Both the position numbers and the translations under genes were made by a program. Shown piece by piece: positions 42,387 through 50,632 of a stretch of 64,000 bases of DNA. This stretch comes from DATLGB01 sp963724135 (GTDB taxonomy: Bacteria > Actinomycetota > Thermoleophilia > Solirubrobacterales > Solirubrobacteraceae), in NCBI GenBank assembly GCA_963724135.1, contig CAVRTA010000006.1, positions 1,178,001-1,242,000 on the forward strand. Direction: 5' to 3'. Below the pieces are notes generated by a model. The model was given only the letters and a program-made list of their open reading frames with translations, was not told the DNA's origin and did not search any database. The first letter of the stretch is position 1. The number at the start of each line of letters is the position of its first letter.

Positions 42387-42667
42387 CTGTAGTTCCCAGG
42401 CACGTTGTTCGGAGCCCTGCGTCGGCCGCGGCGCGCGCAGCTCGCCAGCTCTGCAGTCGTCAGACCGCGACCGACAGCGCGGTAACGGCGCCGGTCGGAC
42501 CGAGCTTGGTCTGTCTTACACCCACTGGATGTAATAGGCGCCACGGTCGACCGCCGGAGCGCCCGCACCCCTCGCCTTACCGGCGCCGTCGGACACGGCC
42601 ACGGTGATCGCCAGGCAAGCGCTGAACGCGCACCCGCCCGAACAACGTGCCTGGGTCCTACACCTAG
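42383..42667. mobile_element. 285-bp CTAG-bounded foldback element 1 (MITE-like), fills the 42.39-42.75 kb gap
   Basis: Terminal inverted repeats of ~28 bp: CTAGCTGTAGTTCCCAGGCA continuing CGTTGTTCG at the left, and its near complement GAACAACGTGCCTGGG...TACACCTAG at the right (26 of 29 identical). A hairpin TTACACCCACTGGATGTAA sits exactly at the centre (42516-42534), and the inner arms share CCGG/GGCGCC-rich segments, so the element is an imperfect palindrome over its length. It holds no open gene. The left CTAG contains the lhr stop codon. The flanking CTAG repeats suit insertion with TA duplication. The spacer to the next gene holds little else. Confidence 0.75.
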
Positions 42668-42759
42668 CTCACACCATTGGTCAGGCAATAGGGGGGCTGC
42701 CCGTTGACGGACCGGGCGTGCGTGCCCGGGCCTGCCATCTTCGGGCGATGGACCGAGAG

Positions 42760-45297
42760 ATGCGCAGGACATGGATGTCGGACACCTGGCGCTGCGCGCT
42801 CATCGCGGCGGGAGCTCTCGCCGTGTTCGGGGCCGCCGCGCCGGCGCACGCGCGGACCAAGGTCACGATCCCGCTACCGAGTGCCGGCGACGTCAGCTAC
42901 GGCGTGGTGCAGGTCAAGCTCGGCAAGGGAAGGCCGTCACCCCGGCGCCCGCGCACGCTGGCGTTCCGCGAGACGCTCGGCGGGTTGCGCGTCGACGCGA
43001 CGACGCCGCGGTACAAGCAGCTGCGCAAGCGGACGAAGATCTACGTCTTCTCCGCCCGCGCGGGCGGCAAGGGGCCGAAGGTGCGCAACGTCGCGCTCTT
43101 CATCACGCGACGCAAGGGCGCAGGACCCAAGCGCGGCGCGGTGACCTTCACGATCGCCAACGGAACCGCGCTGAAGTCATCGTTCTGGGTCAAGCGCGTC
43201 TCCAAGCGGGGCGCGGCGACGATCTTCTCCGTCCGGAACATCCTGTCGACGGCCGTGGGGAACTGGACGCGCTACCTCAATGAGCTCGCGGCCTCGCTCG
43301 CGCTCGCCGCTGCGCACCACCCGGAGGACCGCGGCGGCCGCTTCGCGCAGACCGGCGCGGCGCGGCGCGGCAAGATCCACCGGGGCGGCTCCAAGCTCAA
43401 CGCCGACGCCCGAGCGATGTTCGGACTGCTGTTCGGCACGATGACCGACGCCGTCTCCTACCAGGCCGCCAAGCGCAGCCCGGTCGTGACCCGCTTCATC
43501 TCCCGCGAGCTGGGCAACCCGAAGCTCGCCAAGCGCTGGAAGTCGGTCGCGGAGCGGCTGCCGCTGGCCGTGCCCGACACCTATGCGGCGGCGGCCAAGA
43601 CCGAGGCCAAGTTCGTCAAGGTGCGCCGCCCGCGCATCTCGCAGCAGCAGGTGGTCATCCGCGACACGGCGAACTCGTCGCAGCAGGCGGCCATCGAGAC
43701 GCCCCGGCTGCCAAGCGACCAGATCCCCGGACGCCCGATCACCGTCGCGCCGACCGGCACCGGGACGGGCACGGTGGCCAGCGACGTGCCCGGCATCGCG
43801 TGCCCTCCGACGTGCTCGCACTTCTTCACCTCCGGCAGCCAGGTGTGGCTGACGCCCAAGCCGGCGTCGAACTCGACGTTCTTCGACTGGACGCAGTGCA
43901 CGAGGCTCGAGACCGCCGGCCTGCGGCGCTGCCTGGTCCGCATCGACGCCACGAAGCCCGAGAAGGCGACGACCGTCGTCCCGCGCTTCGACCTGCGGGC
44001 GGGTCAGCCGCAGCCGAACCCGCCGACGACGGCGGCCACCGCGCTCGATCCCACCTTCGGCACGGGGGGCTTCACGCTGACGCCGTTCTCCCAGCAGGAC
44101 ACCCAGCTCAGCGCCTACGGCAGCGCGATCGCGACGCAGCCCGACGGCAAGCTCGTCGTGGTCGGCGGGCGCGAGCGCTCGGGTCCGACCTATGACTGGA
44201 TCGTCGTGCGCTATGACGCCAACGGCAAGCTCGACCCCTCCTTCAACGGCGGCTCGAGCCAGCCCGGCCGGCTCGTGCTCGTCGAGTCCGGCAGCTCGGG
44301 CGGGGCCGGTGCCGTGGTGGTGCGACCGGACGGGCGGATCCTCCTCACGGGAGATCGCACGGGAGGGCTCGACGTCGAGGCGAGGGTCTACGAGCTCAAC
44401 CCCGACGGGACCCCGACCGCGTTCGGCGGTGCGGGGATCGGAGCCATCGACGTGCCCGACAGCGTGCAGACGACCGGCCAGGACCTGGCGCTGCAGCCGG
44501 ACGGCAAGGTGATCGTCGTGGGCGGCCGGTCCGCCAACGGCGGGCAGCTGCCGTTCGTCGCGCGCCTCAACGCCGACGGCACGCCCGATACGAGCTTCAA
44601 CGGCGGCAGCGCGGTCATCGTGCTGCCCGAGAGCGCCTGTGACCAGGTGGCCACCGGGTTCTGCGAGGCCACCTCGGTGTTCGTGGAGACCAGCGGCGAT
44701 GCCGTCACGGCGCTCTACGTCGGCGGCCACAGCTTCGGCCAGACCCCGGGCGGGCGCGTCTTCAAGCTCGTTCCGGCGAACGGGCAGGCCGACTTCGGCC
44801 TGGCCGCCGGGTACGGCACCGGCGGCACGGCCACCACCCCGGCGCAGCGGCTGGTGCTGGTGCAGGACCTCATCGGCGCCCCCAACGGCGAGGTGATCAT
44901 CGCGGGGCAGTCCTCCGCGTCGCCGGTCAACCAGTGCGGCGTCGGCCGTCTGCTCGCAGGCGGCGCTCTCGACCCGAGCTACGGCAGCGGGGGGACCACG
45001 ACCATCACCATGCCGCAGGGGTGCGAGGCGGGGGGGATCGCCCGCCAGACCGACGGAAGCGTCGTCTTCGCCGGCAGCACGCTGGGCAGCGGCACGGGGA
45101 GCGGCATCCTCGGGCGCGTCACCAACACCGGCCAGCCCGACACCGCGTTCGCCCCCGGGGGCGCGGCCGAGGTTTCGTCGGGCGGGTCGCCCGCGTTCTT
45201 CAACGACGTCCTGCTCCAGGGGATCAAGCCGGTCGTCGCCGGCGGCGCCATGCCGCCCCCGCACCAGGTCCAGGTGGCGCGCTACACCGGTCGCTAG
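42760..45297 (+). CDS. secreted delta-60 repeat beta-propeller-like protein
   Basis: 845 residues from ATG 42760 (ATG 42748 also possible). Signal peptide MRRTWMSDTWRCALIAAGALAVFGAAAPAHA. Residues ~30-230 are a basic region with an unknown fold; ~300-410 holds TGTVASDVPGIACPPTCSHFF ... VWLTPKPASNSTFFDWTQC, a domain common in actinobacterial surface proteins. From ~425 at least six delta-60 type repeats follow (ALDPTFGTGG, TQPDGKLVVVGG, KLDPSFNGGS, LQPDGKVIVVGG, TPDTSFNGGS). Role unknown, probably extracellular. It is framed at both ends by foldback elements; its TAG stop starts the second one. Confidence 0.85.
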   Translation: MRRTWMSDTWRCALIAAGALAVFGAAAPAHARTKVTIPLPSAGDVSYGVVQVKLGKGRPSPRRPRTLAFRETLGGLRVDATTPRYKQLRKRTKIYVFSARAGGKGPKVRNVALFITRRKGAGPKRGAVTFTIANGTALKSSFWVKRVSKRGAATIFSVRNILSTAVGNWTRYLNELAASLALAAAHHPEDRGGRFAQTGAARRGKIHRGGSKLNADARAMFGLLFGTMTDAVSYQAAKRSPVVTRFISRELGNPKLAKRWKSVAERLPLAVPDTYAAAAKTEAKFVKVRRPRISQQQVVIRDTANSSQQAAIETPRLPSDQIPGRPITVAPTGTGTGTVASDVPGIACPPTCSHFFTSGSQVWLTPKPASNSTFFDWTQCTRLETAGLRRCLVRIDATKPEKATTVVPRFDLRAGQPQPNPPTTAATALDPTFGTGGFTLTPFSQQDTQLSAYGSAIATQPDGKLVVVGGRERSGPTYDWIVVRYDANGKLDPSFNGGSSQPGRLVLVESGSSGGAGAVVVRPDGRILLTGDRTGGLDVEARVYELNPDGTPTAFGGAGIGAIDVPDSVQTTGQDLALQPDGKVIVVGGRSANGGQLPFVARLNADGTPDTSFNGGSAVIVLPESACDQVATGFCEATSVFVETSGDAVTALYVGGHSFGQTPGGRVFKLVPANGQADFGLAAGYGTGGTATTPAQRLVLVQDLIGAPNGEVIIAGQSSASPVNQCGVGRLLAGGALDPSYGSGGTTTITMPQGCEAGGIARQTDGSVVFAGSTLGSGTGSGILGRVTNTGQPDTAFAPGGAAEVSSGGSPAFFNDVLLQGIKPVVAGGAMPPPHQVQVARYTGR

Positions 45298-45612
45298 CTG
45301 TAGTTCCAGGCACGTTGTTCGGGGTCCGTCGCCATCCGCTGCGCTCGCCGCTCGCCGCCGGGCCAGCTCGCGTTGAGTGGTCTGACGGCGCATGAGGGGG
45401 AGGTCCGACCGGGTCCGGAGCATTTCACCCCGCATAGGGGTGGTTTCTCTCCAGGGCGCTCGGATCTCGCCCGCCACAGCGGGCCTGAGTCACCAGGCGC
45501 GACTGGTCCCGATCCCCTCACCGGCGCAGTCGGCATCGGTTCCGGCCACCGATCCGCCGGCGCGGAACGAGCAGCGCGAACTCGGAACAACGTGCCTGGT
45601 ACTTACAGCTAG
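45294..45612. mobile_element. 319-bp CTAG-bounded foldback element 2 (MITE-like), fills the 45.3-45.6 kb gap
   Basis: Related to element 1: left end CTAGCTGTAGTTCCAGGCAC GTTGTTCGG, right end GGAACAACGTGCCTGG TACTTACAGCTAG. The interior has the hairpin CACCCCGCATAGGGGTG near the middle and shares ACCGGCGC(A/C)GTCGG with element 1, but otherwise differs. No coding gene. The left CTAG supplies the stop of the delta-60 gene; the right end lies 23 bp before the nei-like start. Confidence 0.75.
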
Positions 45613-45634
45613 CCGCGTCCGTACCCTCGGCTGC

Positions 45635-46414
45635 GTGCCCGAGGGCGACACGATCCACTACGCGGCGAACCGGATCCGGCCCGTGCTCGAGGGGCGAACG
45701 CCGGACGAGATCCGCACCCCGCACCGGCGCTTCGCACGCGACCGCTGGCCGGAACGGCTGGGGGGCCGCGTCGTGCGGGCGGTGGAGGCGCGCGGCAAGC
45801 ACCTGCTGCTGCGGTTCGAGGGCGGGCTGACGATCCACTCGCACCTGCGCATGACGGGGTCGTGGCAGGTGACGGAGGCGGGCGGCAGGTGGCGGCGGCA
45901 TCCCCGACGGGCGTGGCTCGTCCTGCGCCGCGGCGATCACGAGGTGATCCAGTTCGACGGGCCGGTGCTGGAGCTGATGACCGACTCGCGCACGCGCTTC
46001 GACCAGCGCATCGCGGGGCTCGGACCGGATGTCGTGGGCACGGAGCCGTTCGACGAGCAGTCCTATCTGCGGCGGCTGCGCGAGGACGACCCGACCCGGC
46101 CCATCGCCGACGCGCTGCTCGACCAGCGCATCGTCGCCGGCATGGGCACGGTGTGGCGCAGCGAGGCGTGCTGGCGGGCGCAGGTCGACCCGTGGCGGGC
46201 CACGAACACGGTCTCCGACGAGGAGGCGCTGCGACTATGCACGGCCGTGCGTCCGCTCATGCAGCAGTCCGCGCTCGACGGGTTGCAGAGCCGGCACGTC
46301 AACGTCTACGGCCGAGCGGGCGTCGCCTGCTCGCGCTGCGGGACGGTCCTGCGCGGTGGCACGCAGGGCGACGACAACCGGCCGCTGTTCTGGTGTCCGG
46401 GGTGTCAGCGCTGA
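45635..46414 (+). CDS. nei: Fpg/Nei family DNA glycosylase (endonuclease VIII-like)
   Basis: 259 residues from GTG 45635. N-terminal V/MPEGDTIHYAANRI (catalytic Pro2 and Glu3; PEGDT is the Nei form), ARGKHLLLRFEGGLTIHSHLRMTGSW (catalytic Lys region), DQRIVAGMGTVWRSE and ACWRAQVDPW of the H2TH domain. The C-terminal zinc finger is C-x2-C...C-x2-C (CSRCGTVLRGGTQ ... WCPGCQR). It removes oxidised pyrimidines and nicks the strand. The GDPD gene overlaps its 3' end by ~13 bp. Confidence 0.95.
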   Translation: MPEGDTIHYAANRIRPVLEGRTPDEIRTPHRRFARDRWPERLGGRVVRAVEARGKHLLLRFEGGLTIHSHLRMTGSWQVTEAGGRWRRHPRRAWLVLRRGDHEVIQFDGPVLELMTDSRTRFDQRIAGLGPDVVGTEPFDEQSYLRRLREDDPTRPIADALLDQRIVAGMGTVWRSEACWRAQVDPWRATNTVSDEEALRLCTAVRPLMQQSALDGLQSRHVNVYGRAGVACSRCGTVLRGGTQGDDNRPLFWCPGCQR

Positions 46415-47124
46415 TCCGCGTCGGCCACAAGGGGGCCGACCTGATCGCGCCGGGCAACACGCTCGGCTCCTTCGACGCCGCGATCGCCGCCGGCGTCGAC
46501 ATGATCGAGTTCGACGTCCTCCCCGAGGACCCCACCGACCGCGCCGGCTCGCGGCTGGTCCTCGCGCACGACTACACCCACGACGTGCGCAGCGCCCCCT
46601 CGCTCGAGGACGGCCTGGCGCATCTGTGCAGCGCGCCCTTCGCCGCCGTCCGCCTCGACGTCGACCTCAAGCTCGCCGGCTACGAGGAGCGCGTGCTCGC
46701 CGCGCTGGCCGGCCATGGCCTTCTCGACCGCGTGCTGATCTCGAGCATGGAGCGGGTCAGCCTGCGCCGTGTGCGCGCGCTCGACCCGCAGATCCCGCTC
46801 GGGTGGTCGGTGCCGAAGGCCAAGCGCGACTACACCAACTCGCGCCTGCACCGGCTCCCCGCCCTCGCCCTCCTCGCCGCCGCGCGCCAGACCTTCCCGC
46901 GCCGCGCCGCCATCGAGCTGCGCGCCGGGTTCTGCGACGCGATCATGGCCTACTGGCGCCTGATCACCCCGCGCCTGGTCCGCACCGTCCGGGACGCCGG
47001 CGGGGAGCTCTACGCCTGGACCGTCGACGACGCGCGCCTGATCGACCGCCTCGCCGCCCTCGGCGTCACCGGCGTGATCACCAACGACCCCCGCCTCTTC
47101 ACGAGTGAGTCGCCTGAGGCTTGA
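46402..47124 (+). CDS. glycerophosphodiester phosphodiesterase
   Basis: 240 residues from GTG 46402 (GTG 46393 possible). GDPD-type TIM barrel: RVGHKGADLIAPGNTLGSFDAAIAAGVDMIEFDV has the HKG equivalent of HRG, the PGNT equivalent of PENT and the metal-binding ExD. LVLAHDYTHDV has the catalytic His, and ELYAWTVDDARLIDRLAALGVTGVITNDP ends the fold. It splits glycerophosphodiesters into an alcohol and glycerol-3-phosphate. No signal peptide, so cytosolic. Its last residues (TSESPEA) and stop come from the family B repeat at 47105. Confidence 0.92.
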   Translation: MSALIRVGHKGADLIAPGNTLGSFDAAIAAGVDMIEFDVLPEDPTDRAGSRLVLAHDYTHDVRSAPSLEDGLAHLCSAPFAAVRLDVDLKLAGYEERVLAALAGHGLLDRVLISSMERVSLRRVRALDPQIPLGWSVPKAKRDYTNSRLHRLPALALLAAARQTFPRRAAIELRAGFCDAIMAYWRLITPRLVRTVRDAGGELYAWTVDDARLIDRLAALGVTGVITNDPRLFTSESPEA

Positions 47125-47146
47125 AATATCGGTCCTTGCGCGACAC
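47105..47146. repeat. palindromic repeat, family B copy 3 (degenerate)
   Basis: GTGAGTCGCCTGAGGC then TTGAAATATCGG and TCCTTGCGCGACAC: the order, the GAAATATC centre and both GTGAGTCGC / GCGCGACAC ends match the 3046 repeat, with several changes. It contains the stop of the GDPD gene. It could end transcription from both sides, since the next gene is convergent. Confidence 0.65.
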
Positions 47147-47154
47147 GCGCGCGG

Positions 47155-47718
47155 TCACGGCGGGGTGATCTCGCACTGGGCGGCGCTGTAGCCCTTGGGC
47201 TGGGCACCGGCGGTGCTGCGGTGCCCCGCCTCGGAGTAGCGCCGGGCGCGGGCGACGACTCTGCCCTTGCGATACCAGCGGAACCGGACCGAGCCGCGCA
47301 GCAGGTGCGAGCCGCCGTCCGTCGGGGGCTCGAAGGTGAAGTTCTGGCCGGATTCGACCACCTGGCGGGCCGTGCGACCGACGTTGTGCCAGCCGGAGTC
47401 CGCACCCTCTCCGGCGTTGTGCCAGTCGCCGTCGGCCTTGGCCTTGTACTGGACCTGGAAGCGCATCGCAAGGCGTGCGCGCCTGTGGCCCAGGCCGGGC
47501 ATCGAGCCGCGGATGCCGATCGTGTTGGGCTGCTCCGGGACGTCGCAGACGTTGATCGTCGCCCACAGGTCCGGCGATGAGTCCAGATTGGTGCGCTGCG
47601 GCTTGTGGCCGCGGTCCTTCTTGGCGACCGGCTCGGGCGGCGAGCCGCCGGCGGAGGCGCCGAGGACGATGGCAGCGGCAACGCCGCCGATCGCGATGGG
47701 AGCGGATCGGTGCTTCAT
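47155..47718 (-). CDS. secreted hypothetical protein
   Basis: 187 residues from ATG 47718 (a GTG at 47724 adds two). Signal peptide MKHRSAPIAIGGVAAAIVLGASAGG. The mature part (ATINVCDVPEQPNTIGIRGSMPGLGHRRARLAMRFQVQYK ... HLLRGSVRFRWYRKGRVVARARR) looks like an extracellular beta-sandwich. Two Cys (NVCDVP, AQCEIT) could form a disulfide. A similar layout is found in many secreted proteins of this lineage. No function assigned. Confidence 0.7.
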   Translation of the reverse strand: MKHRSAPIAIGGVAAAIVLGASAGGSPPEPVAKKDRGHKPQRTNLDSSPDLWATINVCDVPEQPNTIGIRGSMPGLGHRRARLAMRFQVQYKAKADGDWHNAGEGADSGWHNVGRTARQVVESGQNFTFEPPTDGGSHLLRGSVRFRWYRKGRVVARARRYSEAGHRSTAGAQPKGYSAAQCEITPP

Positions 47719-47775
47719 GGGCACGTGCTGAAACGCCGTTCGGACGCGAACGTTGCGGTTTGCCTCGCGGCGCGG

Positions 47776-48957
47776 TCAGACGGCGACCTCGCGCTCGAGG
47801 AGGTCGACGACGGCGTCCAGGGGCGCCATGGCCGCGCACTCCTCCCGGACGGAGAGCGCTCGCTCGCGCATGCCGGCGTCGGCCAGCGTGGCGTCGATCG
47901 CCGCCTCCAGCGCGCCTGGCAGCGCCTGGTCGAGCGTCAGCGCTCGTCCGAGCCCGGCCTCGGCCGCGCGCACCGCGTTCACCGGCTGGTCGCCGCCGAC
48001 GGCGATGACGACCATCGGCACGCCGTGGTAGATCGCGCCCAGCATCGTGCCCAGGCCGGCATGGCTGACCACCAGATCGGCCCGGCTGAGCACCTGCGAC
48101 TGGGGGACGAAGGACTCGACCCGTACGTTGGGCGGCACGGCACCGACCTCCGCCGGTTCGACGTCGCGCCCGACCGTCATGAGGACGTCGGCGTCGACCT
48201 CGGCCAGCGCCGCGAGCATCGCGGAGCGCACCCGGCGCAACCGGTTGAACACCGTGCCCAGCGTCGCGTAGACGAGCGGGCGCTCGCGGCCGGCCGCCGC
48301 TAGCCATTCCGGCGGGGGCGCGGCGGGGCCCTCTGCTGGTTCCACCCGGAAATGGCGCAGCCGCGCCGAGCGCGCACTGTCGCCGAACCACGACGGGGGA
48401 AGCGCGCTGAGCACGAGCTGCTCGGCCCAGACTTCCATCGGATCCCTCTCGGGCATCCCCAGCTCGCGCGCGGCAGTCGCGTAGGCGCCCACCCAGCGAT
48501 CCCAGTCCCATGCGTGCGACCAGGCGCGCGCGTCGGTGGGCAGCGCCGTCCACGCCGCACACACGACCGGGATGCCCGCGTGCGCGCCCGCGAGCGTGGC
48601 GCCGTTCTCGCCGAACTCCCGGACGATCAGATCGGGCCGCCACTCCTCGAACAACGCGATCAGGTCGCGCGCGGCCTTCGGCCCCCAGCGCTTCCAGCCG
48701 ATGTCGAAGATGGCGTAGTCGACACCGCGGCCGCGCTTCGCCGCCTCGATGCTCTCGGGGAAGTACTCGTGCGCCCGCTCCCAGGTGAAGTCCTCCCCGA
48801 GTCCGACGCAGTCGAAGCCGTGGGCCTCGACCGCCTCGGCGAACGCCGGCGCTGTCGCGAACCGCACCTCGTGCCCCGCGTCGCGCAGCGCGACGGCGTA
48901 CGGCAGGAACGGGTTCAGATGCCCGAAGCCGGGTTGCGTGGTGAACAGCGCCCTCAC
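47776..48957 (-). CDS. GT1 family UDP-glycosyltransferase (macrolide/erythromycin type)
   Basis: 393 residues from GTG 48957. N-terminal VRALFTTQPGFGHLNPFLPYAVALRDAGHEV is the start of GT-B UGTs. The C-terminal donor-binding motif shows VPQSQVLSRADLVVSHAGLGTMLGAIYHGVPMVVIAVGGDQPVNAVRAAEAGLG (His of HAG, and GGDQ). It moves a sugar from a nucleotide donor, possibly a dTDP-sugar as supplied by the rml genes, to a small acceptor (lipid or natural product). It is divergent from the sigma factor gene. Confidence 0.93.
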   Translation of the reverse strand: MRALFTTQPGFGHLNPFLPYAVALRDAGHEVRFATAPAFAEAVEAHGFDCVGLGEDFTWERAHEYFPESIEAAKRGRGVDYAIFDIGWKRWGPKAARDLIALFEEWRPDLIVREFGENGATLAGAHAGIPVVCAAWTALPTDARAWSHAWDWDRWVGAYATAARELGMPERDPMEVWAEQLVLSALPPSWFGDSARSARLRHFRVEPAEGPAAPPPEWLAAAGRERPLVYATLGTVFNRLRRVRSAMLAALAEVDADVLMTVGRDVEPAEVGAVPPNVRVESFVPQSQVLSRADLVVSHAGLGTMLGAIYHGVPMVVIAVGGDQPVNAVRAAEAGLGRALTLDQALPGALEAAIDATLADAGMRERALSVREECAAMAPLDAVVDLLEREVAV

Positions 48958-49032
48958 CGGCGCCACTCTGCCCGGTCGGGCTCGCGGCGACAACTGTTGT
49001 GACGGATCTCCGCGCTCCGCCGTAGTGTCGGC

Positions 49033-49554
49033 GTGACCAGCACCTTGACCCTTCCCCTCACCGCATCCCGGTCGGCGCCCGTGCTGGACTTCGACGCCCT
49101 CTATCGATCCAGCCGCGACGACATCTTCGCGTACGTGGCCACGCTGCTGCGCGACCGCGCGGCAGCCGAGGACGTGACGGCGGCGGCGTTCGAGCGGGCC
49201 TACCGGCGGCAGAAGAGCTACGACGGAGATCGCGGCACGGAGCGCGCCTGGCTGTTCGGCATCGCGCGCCACGCGGCGCTCGACGAGCTGCGCCGGCGCA
49301 AGCGCCACGCGACCCTCGTAGCCGACCCGCCTGCTACTGGGGGGACTGACCCCTCGGTAGCGATCCTTGACCGGGCAATGGTTCGCGAGGCGCTCGCCAA
49401 GCTGAAGGTCCGCGACCGCGAGATCATCGCCCTGCGCTTCCACGCCGGGCTCGACACGGCCGAGGTCGCGCGCGTCCTCGGCACCACTCCCACCAACGCG
49501 GGGACCATGCTCCACCGCGCCATGACGAAGCTCCGGGAGGCCATCGATGCCTGA
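49033..49554 (+). CDS. ECF sigma factor with embedded palindromic insertion
   Basis: 173 residues from GTG 49033. Region 2: FDALYRSSRDDIFAYVATLLRDRAAAEDVTAAAFERAYRRQKSY; the WLFGIARHAALDELRRRKRH stretch ends region 2. Region 4: LAKLKVRDREIIALRFHAGLDTAEVARVLGTTPTNAGTMLHRAMTKLRE. Between them the linker DPPATGGTDPSVAILD is coded by an inverted repeat (49333-49361). Its stop overlaps the next gene by 8 bp. That gene is a DUF4349 membrane protein, likely its regulator. Confidence 0.93.
   Translation: MTSTLTLPLTASRSAPVLDFDALYRSSRDDIFAYVATLLRDRAAAEDVTAAAFERAYRRQKSYDGDRGTERAWLFGIARHAALDELRRRKRHATLVADPPATGGTDPSVAILDRAMVREALAKLKVRDREIIALRFHAGLDTAEVARVLGTTPTNAGTMLHRAMTKLREAIDA
49333..49361. repeat. 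palindromic repeat, family A-like copy 4 (inside the ECF sigma gene)
   Basis: Arms GCTACTGGGGG / CCCCTCGGTAGC (imperfect) around GACTGA. It codes ATGGTDPSVA; compare TKGTDPSVQ in Lhr. The arms differ in sequence from copies 1-3, but the length, the loop position and the GTDPSV peptide correspond, so it may be a relative or a convergent element. Confidence 0.55.
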
Positions 49555-50614
49555 CCTCATGACCGAATTCGACGACATCATCCGCGCGCTCGAAGAGGAG
49601 CGCCCCGAGATCGACCCGGGCTTCGCCCGCGAGCTCGACGCCCGCGCCGCCGCCGGCTTCGCCAAGCCACGGCGGCGCTGGCGGGTCGCGCTGCCCTACA
49701 TCGCCGTTCCGGCGACGGGGTTGGCGGCGATCGCCATCGCGGTCGGCGGCCTGTCCAGCGACGAGCCCACGATGGTCGACTCGTCCGGCTCCGGAGGCGG
49801 AACCGCTCTGTCCGCGGTCCCCGAGGCCGACCAGCCGACCACCGAGCAGGCACCGCCCGTGTCCGCGGACTCCAGCGCCGCAGCGGTGGCGCCGAAGGCG
49901 GCGCGGGCCGGCGTCCTGCGCGGCCGCGTGCAGGAGCAGAGCGCCGCGCTGACGCTCGTCGCGCCCGCCAAGGAGATCGCCGACACCGGCGACCGCGTCC
50001 TCGGCGTGGCCGACCAGGTCGGCGGCTTCGTGGTCTCCTCCAGCGTCCGCGCCACGGACGGCGAGGGGGGCGGCGGCGACTTCGTGCTGCGGGTCCCCGT
50101 CGACCGGCTCAACGACGCGCTGGCGCGGCTGAGCCGCCTCGCGCACGTCTCCGAGCGCACCCAGGGCTCGCAGGACATCACCGCCGAGCGCAACGTCGCG
50201 CGCGAGCGGCTCCAGGAGGCGGCGGCGGAGCGCAAGGCGCTGCTGGTCCAGCTCGCCGAGGCCGACACGACGGCCGAGATCGAGAGCATCAAGGCGCGCC
50301 TGCGCGACGTCTCCCGCGCGATCCAGTCCTACAGGACCAGCCTTGCGAAGGTCGTGCGGCGCGCGCAGTTCGCGCAGGTCAGCGTGACGCTCACCGCCAA
50401 GCCGAAGAAGAACGTGGTCGGCCCCGCGGAGGACGGCAAGTGGACGCCGGCCGACGCGATACGCGACGCCGGCCGCGTGCTCGAGGTCGCCGCGGGTGTG
50501 GTCGTCGTCGTCGGCTCCGTCCTGCTGCCGCTCGGGCTGCTCACGCTCCTGGCCCTCCTGGCGCAGCGCTTCACCGGCAAGCGCGGGCGCGATCGGGTGC
50601 TCGACGCGGTGTGA
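49547..50614 (+). CDS. DUF4349 membrane protein, probable anti-sigma partner
   Basis: 355 residues from ATG 49547, overlapping the sigma gene by 8 bp. The short cytosolic N-terminus (DDIIRALEEERPEIDPGFARELDARAAAGF) resembles an anti-sigma domain. TM1 is ALPYIAVPATGLAAIAIAVGGL. The outer region is DUF4349 (AKEIADTGDRVLGVADQVGGFVVSSSV, RVPVDRLNDALARLSRLAHVSER), with a coiled coil (ERNVARERLQEAAAERKALL). A C-terminal TM pair (VLEVAAGVVVVVGSVLLPLGLLTLLALLA) ends it. Known DUF4349 proteins often sit beside ECF sigma genes. Confidence 0.82.
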   Translation: MPDLMTEFDDIIRALEEERPEIDPGFARELDARAAAGFAKPRRRWRVALPYIAVPATGLAAIAIAVGGLSSDEPTMVDSSGSGGGTALSAVPEADQPTTEQAPPVSADSSAAAVAPKAARAGVLRGRVQEQSAALTLVAPAKEIADTGDRVLGVADQVGGFVVSSSVRATDGEGGGGDFVLRVPVDRLNDALARLSRLAHVSERTQGSQDITAERNVARERLQEAAAERKALLVQLAEADTTAEIESIKARLRDVSRAIQSYRTSLAKVVRRAQFAQVSVTLTAKPKKNVVGPAEDGKWTPADAIRDAGRVLEVAAGVVVVVGSVLLPLGLLTLLALLAQRFTGKRGRDRVLDAV

Positions 50615-50632
50615 GCCGGTAGAAATACGCGC

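Noticed and set aside
43177..45477. 766-codon open frame opposite the delta-60 gene
   Set aside because: It is an antisense shadow of repeats; it has no motif and crosses the end of foldback element 2.
45373..45612. 79-codon open frame within foldback element 2
   Set aside because: It overlaps the terminal repeats, lacks a ribosome site and has no counterpart in element 1.
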